Source: Ulota crispa (Eukaryota; Streptophyta; Bryopsida; Orthotrichales; Orthotrichaceae). Taken from it: a stretch of DNA of 64,000 nt. The DNA is taken from NCBI GenBank assembly GCA_963920765.1, contig OY987243.1, positions 23,431,419 to 23,495,418 of the forward strand. Direction: 5' to 3'. A model generated the notes under the pieces. That model was not told where the DNA came from and made no database searches. It saw nothing but the letters and a program-made list of their open reading frames with translations. The translations under genes and the position numbers were made by a program. This document shows, in pieces, positions 36,001 to 48,719 of the stretch (within the stretch, counting starts at the first letter, position 1; each line of letters starts with the position of its first letter).

Positions 36001-36350
36001 ATTATACATATTTTTTTGAAATAATGTTTGAACCTAAAGTTTCAAAAATACAAAAATACATAAACCCTGAGTTTATGAAAAATACTAGAGACTATTAAAC
36101 TTACATTTATGCCTTAAATGTATATTTATACCCTAACAACTACATCTCAAGCAAGAGCTAAGCAATCAATATGCTTAGAAATTTATTCAAAATTGTGCAC
36201 CAAGCATGTAGATGCAAATAGAAAATTCATTAAACTTCAAGTTTCAAAAATTTTAGGTACGTTTCTACATTAGAGTGTTGATCATTCCTTCAAAGTATGT
36301 AACTAGCATCTCAAACCAAAACTATTATCAATGTGTTGCTTTGTTTCTTA
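33100..36350. other. Intergenic sequence with one weak coding candidate
   Basis: Minus-strand frames at 33202-33582 (126 codons) and 33425-33667, and a plus-strand frame at 33364-33717, overlap in a less AT-rich patch. The longest minus frame ends in a hydrophobic stretch (SVSVVIVLCGVLITKFY) that could be a tail anchor. None matches a family I know, no splice-linked partner exon was found, and they cannot all be real. From 34700 to 36350 the sequence is AT-rich and empty to my reading. Confidence 0.35.
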
Positions 36351-36358
36351 TAAATATA

Positions 36359-36765
36359 GGGAATTGCTAAAGCCACACCCAAAATTGCTAACGCCACACT
36401 CTAAGGTGTCCTTTGAGCATAAACTATGAAAATTTGATGTTGATTTTCTAAATTTGCATAAAAAGATTTGTTTCACCTTTGTCATTCTAACACTATATTC
36501 AAAAAAATTGGAGGTGTTCAAATTCAAAACTAAAAATATAGGACTTTTGAAATATTTAAAGCAAAAATACATCAAAAAAATAGAAATAGTGCAATAAACA
36601 TTCAACAAAAAACCAAATTTGTTTTTCTTTCTTTCAAGAAGGTGGTAATGCCTTGATTGAATGAATGATGGACCACTTGAATATAAAAAATAGCATTAGA
36701 TTTGCAAAATACATGCTTATAGGGGTGTAGCGTTAGCAACTTTGGGTGTGACTTTAGCAATTCCC
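36359..36765. mobile_element. hAT-sized MITE with 8-bp target duplication
   Basis: The left end GGGAATTGCTAAAGCCACAC is mirrored by GTGACTTTAGCAATTCCC on the right. Each arm continues with a second block, TTGCTAACGCCACAC and its mirror GTGTAGCGTTAGCAA. The 8-bp repeat TAAATATA flanks the element at 36351-36358 and 36766-36773. Eight bases suits hAT elements, although the GGG ends resemble Mutator-like MITEs. Length is 407 bp and there is no transposase frame. Confidence 0.75.
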
Positions 36766-36773
36766 TAAATATA

Positions 36774-37912
36774 TATCCATTTCATCATTGTATTACTGTT
36801 GAATGATGGATTTGTAGTTGCATACATTTCTAAAAAGCAATGTTAGCTAAATTTTAAATATAAACTAAAAATATATAGTGGAAATTCAAGAATTTATATC
36901 AAGACAATGAAGCACATATTGCCATATTGCTCACAAGGTAGTAGACCTTAGTTTACCCATGACAATCAAACTTCAATAAGAGGTTTGTTATATTTGAAAA
37001 GTCTTTGACCTCTATGCTTGTTGTTGCCCCCACACAAGAAAATATAGATATTGGTAACAAGCCAATCATCTCCTTCAAATCCATGAACTTAAGTGTTATA
37101 AGTTACTTGAGATGCCATTTAGAAGAAATTTCCTTGACTATCACATCCTTGTACAAGTTGCATGTTGAATACACCATCCCTTCACCTCTATTACACATAT
37201 CCATGCATGTAAGGTAAAATCAAGGACATACATGTTTGAATATATAGGCACTAGGTTTTACTAAGTATCCTTCAACCATTTGGTACATCTACTTATAGTA
37301 TTTTGTGTAAAACCTCCCAAATCCAAGAACTTTAATACTTCTCAAAAGCCCCCATGAGCAATAGAAGAGGAGCCATGAGTCATACTTTTAGGACTAGTCA
37401 TATTTGTAAACATTGATGTCCACAAATCAATTATAAATGAAGGGATAAGTTGCTTACTAAAAATTTATCCTCTTTATGGTTTGAAGATCATATATCTAAA
37501 TAGAAACATCAATGAGTTTTTTTGGGTTTGTTTAGGTAAATGACTTGCTTGTTTCATAATAAATCACTCCCCATATATCAATGCATTAGTGTACTCATAA
37601 GTTGCTAGTACAACATAGCTAGTTAATCACTTTGAATGGAGCTAGGTTAAATTGATATCAACACATCTAATTGAAAGAGGGCCAATAGCATTGTGCCTAG
37701 CTATAATCATTTTAAAATCACCATACTATGCAATATCAACAAATAGCTTTTATAAATGTTTGGCAAAGGAAGCTTGAAGTTTAAATAAATAAGTAAACAC
37801 TTAAATACCGCCGGGAAGGCCCTCTCTGGCCATATATCTTGATATTTAACATTTGCTACGAAGGCAATTGGATTGGTTGAAAATCTGGGCTGAAAACCCA
37901 ACTTCGCTTGTA
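36774..37912. other. AT-rich intergenic sequence, no gene seen
   Basis: No recognisable exon, RNA gene or repeat border was identified here apart from scattered short open frames without family resemblance. Confidence 0.5.
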
Positions 37913-38008
37913 CAAAATTCCACCCTCACTGTATTGCTAAGATGCAAAATTCCACCCTCACCGTATTGCTAAGATGCAAAATTCCACCCTCACCGTATTG
38001 TTGAGATA
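37913..38008. repeat. 32-bp tandem repeat, three copies
   Basis: Three consecutive units begin CAAAATTCCACCCTCAC at 37913, 37945 and 37977. The third diverges at its end. Non-coding context. Confidence 0.9.
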
Positions 38009-38718
38009 TGGTCCAGTATAGCAAAGGCCCGACATGCGTTCAAGGGTTAAACTTGCACAATCTAGGAAAAAAAATTACTTCACCAAAAAAAATTAGAATT
38101 TAAACTACAAATCCTAACACAAACAATTAAAATCATGGTTTTGCATTGTCAACAAATAAGACACAATAAACAACATTTTTTGTACATCACAAATAATAGA
38201 CACAAAGCCATGAACATGTGGCTTTTCTAGAAGATTATGTGACTTTTCTAAAAGATTTGATACAAAAGGATCCAAAATCATAATGGCAAGAAACAACTAG
38301 GTTAGGATAATTAAAGTAGCTTCAAAGACATGTGCCATTTCTCTTCACACAATACAAAGCACAATACAAATTAAAATATGCAAACAATGCAAAGATGAAT
38401 TTTGGTTTTAGTCACTATTAGAACATGAGCATATAATGTGCTATTTGCAAAACAAACTCGTGACCAAGTAACTCAAGAAACAAACTAGTGAAATAGATTA
38501 TAATACACTTTGAGAATATATGTTGTTTACTTTTGTACAACACAAAAGACACACTCAATTGGTACCACTTAGTTCTCATAATGAACCTTGTTGAAAAAAA
38601 AACCCTATATATTCTTGCTTAACACACACATGGGGTTAATTTTGGATACCTACAATCATTATAATCATTCATAAAATGAATATTTTTATTAACTCATAAT
38701 TTCTTCTTTAAATGTTCA

Positions 38719-39178
38719 GAAAACACATGCCAATATGTGTTGGAATTCTCTTACGATAGCCAACAATTCCCTAGGCACGCACAGAACCGCGCTCAGATGC
38801 TTATGCAAACACCTTTGACCGTACATACCTCACCATTATCAAAGATCAACACAAACTTGAGCACAAAGATCAGAAACGTGACAACACAAGATAAAAGTAT
38901 CTCCATTGAACATCAAAAAGAGCTGCATGAGTTGATTCAAAATATCACATATGGGAACTACGAAGATGCACGAACTAGAATTACAGTTGAGCAAAGATAC
39001 GTCCAATAGTTTTGTACACCCTGTCAAAAACGATTCCTCAACACTGGAAGACCAGAATACCGATATTGCCTCTACACTGATATCAATAATGAGCTCCACA
39101 TACTCTGGAGGGAAGAACGTACGTGATGGTTTGAATCCTGGTGGTGGAGGTAATGTGGTGCGCTTCAATCGCAAATAA
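38719..39178 (+). other. Possible exon of an unrecognised gene
   Basis: This patch is clearly less AT-rich than its surroundings and begins after a good acceptor (TTTAAATGTTCAG ending at 38719). One frame is open from there to a stop at 39007-39009. An overlapping frame is open 38951-39178 and ends GGGGNVVRFNRK. Neither product matches a family I know. A one-base shift near 38960-39000 would join them, which could mean a decayed exon. No upstream donor partner was found in the AT-rich region before it. Confidence 0.25.
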
Positions 39179-39179
39179 G

Positions 39180-40004
39180 GCAGGATAAGACTCCCTCACC
39201 ATGTATCCAAATCAACCTGCCATAGAGATAAGTGCTACGTTAAATACAGTCAGGAATAATAGAAAACAAGTTGCGAATTTTTCCAAAGTTAAGCATAAAA
39301 ATTAATTTGGAAGATAAAAATTGATCTTCTAAAGTTACAAGTTAGAATCCCAAATTGCCCAGAAACCACACTCTTCTGAAATCATTGTTGTAAGAACCCT
39401 TTTGGCTGTTTCGGCTGGACCACGATAAGGTAGGAATTCCATAAACCGTTACTCCCCACTAATGGCAGAGTAGACTGTTCTGAATCCAACAATAGCTGGC
39501 TCTGAAAAAGATTCTGGAAAGATATTATTTTCTTGCATTTGATTGGTTGACACCTGTTTCAGAACAAGGTTCTAGAGGTAGCCGTTTTAGGTGAACCTAT
39601 GAAACAAGAATAGGTCCAAATGAAGAATCCACATTTATATTGCATAAAATATTCATTTTTGAGAAATTTTTGAGGAACTTTTTTTGCATTCTTCCTTATC
39701 CTTGTTTTTGCACAGATTGAGCTCAATTTCTCAAGAAATTCCCCATATCTTACAGGCTAAGTGGTTTATTTTAACGGTTTATGGTATTTCTACCTTAGCA
39801 ATTTACAGTGAGAGAAAACCCAGTAGGACGCCACGTTTTTAAGAACGTACCTGATAAATCCGTATGGCGAGTGGTACCTCTAGGTCTCCTAGCACAGGTC
39901 CCTAGTGGTCGCAATGTCTTACTCTAGACTTCACTTGCAGGGTGGCAGCCCCTTTGAAGCTACAAAACCCAAATTAATGACAGAGTACCATGACAATGTA
40001 TGCC
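39180..40004. other. Gap and UPF2 3' flank
   Basis: Contains the 3' untranslated region and flank of the minus-strand UPF2 gene, which ends at 40005. No other exon or RNA gene was recognised. Confidence 0.5.
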
Positions 40005-43000
40005 TTATCGCCGTCGTCCATAGCCACCAGCTGCAATAGGACGTCTCTGCCTAGATGCGTTTCCTACTCTGCCGCCCCCTTCTCCCCAATGGCCACCCCT
40101 GCCACGGCCCAACCCAGGCGCTCCTTGATGCGTGGCCCAGTTCATAGGCTGTGGTGCAGAGCCTGCCCGATCCTCCTCATCCCTCTCATTGTACTCCAAC
40201 ACTAGTCGCTTAATGTCTTGTTTCTCCTCCAGTTCCGCCGCTTCCTTCTGCTTTGTGCTAAGAACAAGAGAACAATCACGTGGAATGCGGAGCTGTTTAG
40301 TCTGTTGTTTGTTACCTTTCTTCACTAAAACTCGAAACTGGACGCTAGTGCCACTTGTTTGATCGTCCACAACCTCGTCACCAGATTCTATGTCCGTGCC
40401 TCCACTTCGACCATGGTCCTTCGAGTCGAAGAGGTTTAGCGGAATAGTCATGTTCAGGGTTGGGCGAGATCGCATTTCAAGTTTTCGAGAATCTATACTT
40501 TCTTGCATGAGAGCACGATATTCACGATCAAATTCGGCTTCTTCAGCAGGGTCTGACTCTGGCATCTTCTTCTGCATTACCTTGACTTTCTCTTCTTCCT
40601 CTGAACCTGCTGTGTCGGCTCCACCTTCCAGCTCCTCTGCTTCCAGCTCATCATCACCTGCAACGGTGTAGATGAATATCGTGAACAACAATAGCTGAAC
40701 ATATACGGGACTACAAAACATCAGGCAACTCTAGAGAGAATGAAATTAACAGACTAGTAACAAGATCTCATCTCTTTGCAGATTGAGCCGGTGAAATAGT
40801 GGTACTCGAACTCAACGCAGTTTGCCATTCCTACCTTCATCGTCATGAAATGGATACTTGTCTTCTTCCAGCTCCTCCTCTTCCTCCTGGCCATCAGCCT
40901 CCATACTACCACTTTCCGTCTCCGATTCACTATCTCCATCGTCCGCCAAACTTGTCCCGTGAACTCCTGCAGCTCTTGTTCCAAGTGGTGCAGCTCCAGT
41001 ATTTTGCGCATCCTTACCATATTCCGATCCTTGATTGTTGGTATGCACCTCCCCATCTGCTTGTGTTGTTATATTTGAGTACCGAGAACTCCGTTCCTTC
41101 TCAGAAGCCGCTAAATTGCGATCAACCTCTTCTAACTCGAGCAACGCTTGATTAGCCTCGTCATAGGTAGCATAACGTACCATCTTTGGACGAAGATCTG
41201 CGAAGAGATCCTGTGAACAATAAAATATCGTTTTACTTAGAATAATGTTCCACAATCAATCCCTCCCACCCCGAACAGTAGTAACTCTCCTTAAGTTCAA
41301 CTTACGACATTATTAAGCAAATCGTTAAAGCAGTACTAATTGTGAGACAACAGAAGAAATTGCAGCATAATTTTATGAAAATCAGGAGGAAAGGGGTTTT
41401 GTTCAGTGCTGTTCTACCTGAAGATCAAATTCTACGTCCAAAGGAATGACTCCCTTACTAAGCACATATCTTTGAAAATGGAGTAGAAATCGATCAAGCC
41501 GGCGCTTGGATGAACCCCGGTCGAAGAATTGTCCACATGTCTCAAGAAGCGTGATGACCATCCGTAGCCGAAAACAGTCTTCGGGAGGGTCCAGTACATC
41601 TTGCTGAATCATACAAGCAAACATGAAGGGGTAAGAACAAACGAAAACCCTCAGAAGCTGTATAGATATGGAATCTTAGATAGAATATTGACAATAGAAC
41701 GACAGTAGAGAAACACTAGAAAGGAAATCTTTCAAACTGCAACGAATAGAGAACATAATTAAAACAACATTCACACTCAAATCCTATAAGAACATTCATC
41801 AGCATTTTTTGGACTGTACAGGAGCACATATCCTATAGTATGACAACTGACAGTGCAGGCAAGGAAAATTGCTATGACATTTACAATGTTTTAGAAAGAA
41901 ATCTGCTGAAAAATACTTCGAAACAGGCTGAGTATAAAAGAAGACTAGAAACAAAACAATTTTACATCTGTTACTATGCATCCTGGAATTTCGTGACATC
42001 AACTCAAAGGTATGTTGTTATAATGGTCCTCATCAATTAATATGTCCTGAAAGGTGAAGGAACTCAGAAAAGGTAGAGTTAGTTGCGGAGAAATTCACCT
42101 CTGAAGTCCCATGACCGAATCCAATGATAAGATAGAGAGTATCAAAGATGACAGGAGAATCTATGAGGCGGTAGCTATAAAGCTCCCCAAGAAACCGCAT
42201 GTATGCGATCCGTCGCTGCTGCATCCCATACTCGTTCAACTCCAAACCAACTCTAATAGCTTCTAGAACCTGGAATATATTAAGAACTAGGATTAGCGAT
42301 CTCTCTTGATTATCATTGCATCAAATTTGATAAAATAGAAGGTAACATGAATATTGATGCGAAAACTGTTCATCCCCAAGCTACAGGAAACTGTTAAAAC
42401 TCTCTAAGCACTGCTGCTCGGCACTCCAGGAATGCAACTGACCAACAGCAACGCAGGCTGTCTCCGGTACCTAATGTAAATTTTTGGAATGTTGGTAAGA
42501 GCTTAGCACTAACATAATGTGACGACTTTGACGGACGTAGAAGAATTACCTCATCAACCACAGCAACAGCAAATGCATCATGATATCGGCTTAGACCAGC
42601 AGTTAAAGATGCTATTAAGTGAACTTGACTGTATTTTCCTTTATAGACCTTCATGAAGCACTTCAACACATAATCTTCACACTCGCTCCATGGGAGCTTT
42701 CTCAACTGCCGAAGAACTCTCTCAATTGTTGTCTTATCAAGATCTGCAAATAGCAGCTTCCGGATGTACTGCAAAGCATGATGCGAATATGAGTACGATA
42801 CAAAAACATTGACATCTGTTTGCATTATAAACCAACCCAGAGTGGATGGAAAAATAAGAGAAAGTGTAAAGAGAACAAGCAAATGATGTAAGAGTAGGAA
42901 GATGCTCTTCTACCTGATGTAAAGGTGGGCGAATTTTAGAGACACGAGCAGACCTCTCAGGAGGCTTGCATTGGTAATAAGCGTTCTCTACAAGAGTACT

Positions 43001-46000
43001 ATGTCGAGCATCCAGATTCTTGACATTCTTGAGACGCATTATGATCTCAAGCATATTTCCCATGCGTAAAGATGTCTCTGGAAACCGATACAGGAAGCGC
43101 CCGCAAGTTTCAAGCAAATTGCACGCCACATCGATGTTGTGGTGAGTGAAGTCGTCTAAACATGACTGAAAAGTACACATTATTATTAGACAAGCCAGCA
43201 ACAAACGTAATTGCAATATATGATAGTTGAGAGGTATACTATTATAAAATGTAGAAACAGAAAGCTTGCAAAACCACTGGATACAAGGCCTACATTCTGC
43301 ATGCATGGGGCAACTTCACGCGGAATAGTCAGAATGAGCATTCGATCTTATTAGTGGCCAACTTTGAACAAAACTAAAACTCACTTTGAATTTCAGTAAC
43401 GCACCTTCAAACAGCTGAATATGAGGCCTGACGATGCCACCTTGAACTTTGCAAGTTCGCCTAAGAAACGGATATTCCTAATCTTGGTCTCAATGTTCAT
43501 TTGGTCCTACATAACATTGTCAATTTGAAGTGTAAGCAAGTCGTTGAAATGAAAAGTCTCGTGGAAGAACATGACGCTAGAATTATATGCTACACAATTC
43601 TCAACTTCTGCTCAAAGTTTACTACTGCAAATGAGAATCACATATGCAGGAGGACTATCAGAAGTGTTCCTTTGACCCTTGAACAGACAATCAAGAATGC
43701 CCAAATTCTTATCTAGACTCAAACCTATCAGTATCAGTGACAGTTCTAGCATCCACGTAGTAAGCACGCTCAGCAGTCACAAGAAAGAAATTCGATATCA
43801 TACCTTTTTGTTCATTAGAAAATTAAATTCCTCTTCCAGTAATTGTAGAATCATAGGAGCTACATCCTTCATGCATGTAGACAGGGTGGCGATCATTCGA
43901 GAATAATACGGTATAAGCTCCAAGGAACTTCGTGGAACATTGAAAAGAGTGCGCACAAGCTTCTTCCGGCTGCTCTTTGAGTTCAAATAACAGAAATCTA
44001 CCTGCTCAGAAATGAGATACCCACAAGCACAAACCTAAGAATAAAAACAAGAATTCAACTCTACCATGTCAAACAGCATTAAGATAACGTCATAGAAATA
44101 TTTAGAGTTGCCCTGTTACGAACTTAAATTCCAAAAAACATTAAAGCCTGATGAAGGTTACCGTGAGTTGGTCAATGAGGTCTCGACTAACACAGCCAGG
44201 AAGCCTTTGAAGAAGACTGTCAAGACTAGCACCTTCAGCACCTTTCACCTTTTCCTTCTCATTTTCTTTGTCCAACTTCTTTTCACCATCCTTGCCTTTC
44301 TCTTTCAGCTTCTCTTTCTCTGGATCTCGAATTCTGTCTTTGTCATCCTTGTCTTTATCTTTGGGCTTCTCAGCAGCAGTAGAGGTTAATTTATCATCTA
44401 AAGCCGTTGGTGGTGTTTCCAAAGCTTGAGTCTCTGTTTCTAGGATAACATCGGGAGTTCCTGCTGCTGGGCCAGCAGTTTGCTCGGGTTCCTGTCAACA
44501 ACGAACCAATGATGATCATACTTGGACAGAGGCACTTTCCACACCATGAAACCAGAAATGAAATTCTCACTAAATTATGCATTATGTCAAGACATAGTAT
44601 GAAGAAGATAAAGAGAGTACATACGTACCATTTGCTCGGCAGCCTTTTGTGAAGCTTCTGCTACCCCCTTTGGTTCAGACTCTCCAAGTAAAACGGCAGG
44701 GACAAATGCACTGGCAACATGTAGTACTTTCATCATCAAGATGACACAACAAAATTTGACATGTTTATAATACTAAACCTACGCAAACCCTGCGAATTAG
44801 CTATTCCAGGAAAGGGGGGGGGAGGGGGGGGGGGGGGAAGGGACGATGATACAACAATCATTGGGCCATTTGTCATTAAAAGGTTGTTAAACAGATTGAT
44901 AAACCCAAAGAAAGGACGTCAAAGAAATAAAGACAGTAAATACCGTAGATCAGGCAGGCTTTCATAGAAGGAGCGTGTATCTTCATCATCCCAAATAGGC
45001 TCTGGAGAAGCAGGTTCCTTTCCAGACGCTTGGGATGGCCCATCATCTCCAGAAGTAACACGTGTAGTGTGGCCGTCTTCTGGCGTTACTGGGGGCTGAG
45101 TATCCATTGCTTCTGCCAATCTGCGCAAAGAAGAGTTACGGTTGATCAAAATCAGACAAATCAACAAAACGTGAAACTAGGAAGTAAACAAGAACATTAA
45201 ATGTAAGCTTACACAAACCCAGCTCCACTGTTAATTATTAATAAACTGCTCTGCAGCGACTGGAAAATAGGAACTTACGAAGAGATATTACGAAAGAGAT
45301 GCTCATAAGACTTTCGAAGCTTTTCATACGCAGCTGCATTTTCCTCGCTTAGCTCTCCCTTTGCATTGAGCATTCGTGCATTCTCTAGTTCCAACTGCCG
45401 TAATGCCTGCCGGAATTTCATACAAGTCTCAGATGGTGTAATTAGAGCTCTAGATCTACCAAAGAGAAGGTAAAGCCCTGTCTTTCCTTCTGATGCTAGA
45501 AGACAAGAAGGTTGAGCACAAGTTGTGAGCTCCCCCTGACGATGGTACTTATAATAAAAATACTACCATAGAAAAGAGACACAAATGAAAGAGCATATGA
45601 CTGCACCATGATACTTGATTTAAGAGCTGATGCAACAGTCGCTCAGTAGAAGAAGGACCACAACAAGATACAGTTTGATGGCACAAATGAAAACAGATAA
45701 GAAGTGAAATACACAACAACTCAACACAATTACCCCGTGGTCTGTCTGAAGAAGTTCCACCACTGCATCAAGAAATGATTGAAAGAGCTTGCGCAAATGT
45801 TTTTTCTGGTCAGTAGTCATACTGAGCTCCTTGTAAAACTGCACAAATGTCAAGAATTTAATAATAAAACACATAAAATGCCGATGCGTAGGCCCATCAA
45901 CTTTATAAGCTTCAGCGCCAAAAAAATGCTGGTTGACACTTGGTTTCATTTGCTGTCACAAGTCGCCAACACCTGAAGCGTAAGGTATGGTCTTGTTTCT

Positions 46001-48353
46001 CTCCGTACAATACCTCAAATATGATTATCTTGAAGTTTCCAATAAACTCAGGCAATAGATGAGCAAAACTAATGGGTGGGTTTTAAATTATAAACCGAAC
46101 CTATCATGAAAACACGTGGCAAGGCACACAAACAATTCAAGTCGCCAAAGCTGTGCTGTCGCAAACAGAAAAAACATCGCCACACCCCTTATCAATTCAA
46201 ACAAAGTAGCTGCGGATATCACCTCTTCTTGTCCATCTTGGCCGTTTAGAGAAAGGCCAAGGAGACCCCGACCTTGCCTTGCGAAGCTAACCAGAAGCGA
46301 AAGACTGGTCTGAGTGGCTTCCCGGTCCTTCAAATGCTCACTGCTCGTGAGATCCTTAATGATGCTAACAAACACACCTCCATCCTCAAATACTCCACAG
46401 AAGTAGAGCTCCATCATCAGCCTGAGTGTGCTACGTTTCTTCATTGCCCGCGAGCTCCGATCACCGTCGATTTCATCCCCTTTACCAGGAAAGAAAATTT
46501 TCAATAGCGCTGCTAGAAGGGTTGGTGCAAAGTCTTTGTATCTTTGGTGAAGTAAAGAGCAGACCTACATTCACAACATCATGTTAAAAGCATATCACAA
46601 TAACCTACATAGTCGATTTTGTCCAAAGATCTGAAGCCGAACGTTCCCAGTAAGTCCATCTGAGGAATAAATGCTTTCAATGCTCTCATCTAAGACTGGA
46701 GATAATGCAATCGTCAATAAATCTAGGCAAAAAGAACAGGTCGGTACCTGTACGGCTGCATTAATGTCTGAACTTTTCAACTTCGCATCCAAAATTGCAG
46801 TCACTGCTTCACTTACGAACTTGCTCAGGTTTACAACCCGAAGCTCTTCAAGCAGACCTTCTCTTTGCTCTTCATTGATCTGTTTCAGCTTCTTGATCAC
46901 AGCTGTGTTGCGCTTGATGCTCGAATCTAAAGTTTTGAAGAAGCTGGCATCTGAAAACCATGGTCAACCAAGCAAAGATTGTGATTAACATATCTTCACA
47001 AAAGAGATTAAACATGTTTCAGTAAAAGCGTTGAAACAGCGACAAATATAAGCACTTTAAAGCCTAAACTCCTCAATCGTCAAAGTCTCCGCTGCTATAA
47101 GGCTTGACCCCACCCGCGGCTTAAAGCAATAAATTTCTAAAAAAAACTTAGCGCTCAGAAATGTACCCCAACAGCAGTAAAAACATACAGTCCATGTCTA
47201 AAACTTGCCTAGAAGACTTTGCAAAACTGTGGAAACAAATTCAAAAAACGAAATCCCATGAGAACTTCAAAAAAAATGCACCACTTCCGTACTTCGTCTA
47301 ACACGAGCTGATGCATAGTCATACATCACAGAAACATCGCTGACAACTCAATTTCAATTCAATTACCAGGTCTGTCCGGCGCTAAATTGGCTTGACGTAA
47401 CACATGCTTAGCTTCCGCCGATTTCTTGAGCTCCTCTGCACGCCCAAGATTCTCCTGCTAAAGGACACAGAGTAAACCCTAACGAGCTCAATTCCGCTAC
47501 TCCAGATGATGGAAATGATCACAAATTGATCACAAATTGATCACAAATTGATCACAAATTGATCACAGATTGCTCACAGCATTCCGAAATGAAATATCAA
47601 CACAGAACAGCACTGCGATTTCAAAATCAATGAGGCTAGCCTCACAAAAGCGACACTGAAAGAACTGTCAATTCCTCGAACCACACAAACTCGCCATGAA
47701 AAGGACACGGAATTCACTTTTTCTCTACCCAAGACTCGCGTCAAATCGCATCAAGAACCAAGCACCGCAGTCAGAATACATCTTAAACAACTCAATTCAG
47801 CTAGTGCCGACAATGAAAAGAATTCACAATTTGCTCACGGCATTTCCGACATAAAATCAGCACTGCAATGTAAACATTAAATAGCATAGCCTGAAAAAAC
47901 GACACTGAGAGCACTCTCGGTTATTTGAACCGTATAGAATTCGCCTTGAAAAGGACACCGAGCTCACTCCTGATACTTCCCTCGGTTCAAGAACCGCGTG
48001 AAATCGCATCAACGCGCAGCATTACGTAATTAAAAACTTCTCCTCAGCCAGTGGCTGAGAGTACTCTCAGTTGTTTGAACCGTGTAAAATTCGCCATGAA
48101 AAGGACACCGAGCTCACTCCTGATACTTTCCTTCCATTCAAGAACCGAATAAAATCGCATCGACTTGCAGCATTACGTGATTTAAAAAACCTCTCCTCGG
48201 CCAGTGACTCACCTCATCTCCATCCTTGCTTCGGTGAGCGGTCTCACCACCGTGGTCGTCATCGTCGTGCTGAGCACCAGCACCACCACCTGCACTTGGT
48301 CCAACACCGTCCCCGCCCTTCTCTCCGTCCGCTTCTTTCTCCTTCAACCCCAT
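40005..48353 (-). CDS. UPF2: Nonsense-mediated decay factor UPF2
   Basis: Seventeen exons, 5' to 3' on the minus strand: 48353-48213, 47454-47367, 46950-46748, 46564-46223, 45838-45734, 45406-45279, 45120-44944, 44710-44629, 44491-44162, 44001-43804, 43506-43405, 43165-42914, 42768-42550, 42269-42099, 41603-41418, 41210-40835 and 40657-40005. They encode 1250 residues. UPF2 bridges UPF3, bound at exon junctions, to the helicase UPF1 in cytoplasmic mRNA surveillance. Three MIF4G repeats are visible: about 77-300 (KKLKQINEEQREGL, SRAMKKRSTLRLMMELYF), about 515-710 (LLQRLPGCVSRDLIDQLT, THHNIDVACNLLETCGRFLY) and about 717-908 (RQLRKLPWSECEDYVLKCF, LLETCGQFFDRGSSKRRLD). A Lys/Glu/Asp-rich tract (about 450-505) separates the first two. 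An acidic linker leads to the UPF1-binding tail (LNMTIPLNLF, GNKQQTKQLRIPRDCSLV, LEEKQDIKRLVLEYNERDEE). The ATG at 48353 is the first in frame; the tail ends in Gly/Arg repeats. Confidence 0.96.
44814..44837. repeat. Homopolymer G tract (C on the sense strand) in UPF2 intron 7
   Basis: Nine G, one A and fourteen G on the plus strand lie inside the UPF2 intron 44943-44711. On the transcribed sense strand this is a C-rich, pyrimidine-only run about 100 nt before the exon 8 acceptor. Confidence 0.9.
47517..47571. repeat. 11-bp tandem repeat in UPF2 intron 1
   Basis: Five head-to-tail copies of GATCACAAATT, the last with one change, lie in intron 1 (47455-48212). Non-coding. Confidence 0.95.
47652..48211. 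repeat. About 150-bp tandem repeat in UPF2 intron 1
   Basis: Two clear copies begin near 47912 and 48062. Both contain GAAAAGGACACCGAGCTCAC (one with a change just before it), CTCCTGATACTT, then CAGCATTACGT and a CTCCTC-GCCAGTG ending. A third, more diverged copy lies about 47652-47765 (CCATGAAAAGGACACGGAAT). The last copy ends at the exon 1 donor, so the repeat has expanded right up to the first splice site. Confidence 0.8.
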
Positions 48354-48719
48354 CGCTCCTTGCAAACCCTAAATCCTCGGCTCAAATTACCAAGCAATCC
48401 TTCATGAACACAACAAGAGCCGTTACGTCGTGAGACAAAAATTTCGCTGAGCAGTCTCCGGCGATGATCTTACTTCGGTGGAATTGAATTGTATTGAACC
48501 TGCTCATCCCGGCTTCAAGTCCTGCAACACAGCTCCCGTCTTCCAAAACAGGGCTTCTTCTCGGGAAGCTATAGTTCGGAAAGTCGATGATAATCATCCA
48601 AAATCGGATGTGGACAATACTATTCATCATCCCAGTACACCATATAGTGCATTTAGGTTGCCCCATACTAATTTCTTCGACATTCCGCACTATAGTAGCT
48701 TTTATCCATAATTATTGTG

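Noticed and set aside
37800-38052. Another TTAA/CCC element ending GGGTTAAAC
   Set aside because: The right end looks like the family but the proposed left end (TTAAATACCGCCGGGAAGG) matches too poorly to pair.
40132-40671. Plus-strand open frames opposite UPF2 exon 17
   Set aside because: Shadows of the real minus-strand coding exon.
48354-48365. UPF2 start upstream of 48353
   Set aside because: The upstream codon at 48363-48365 is TTG, not ATG; the first ATG in frame is at 48351-48353.
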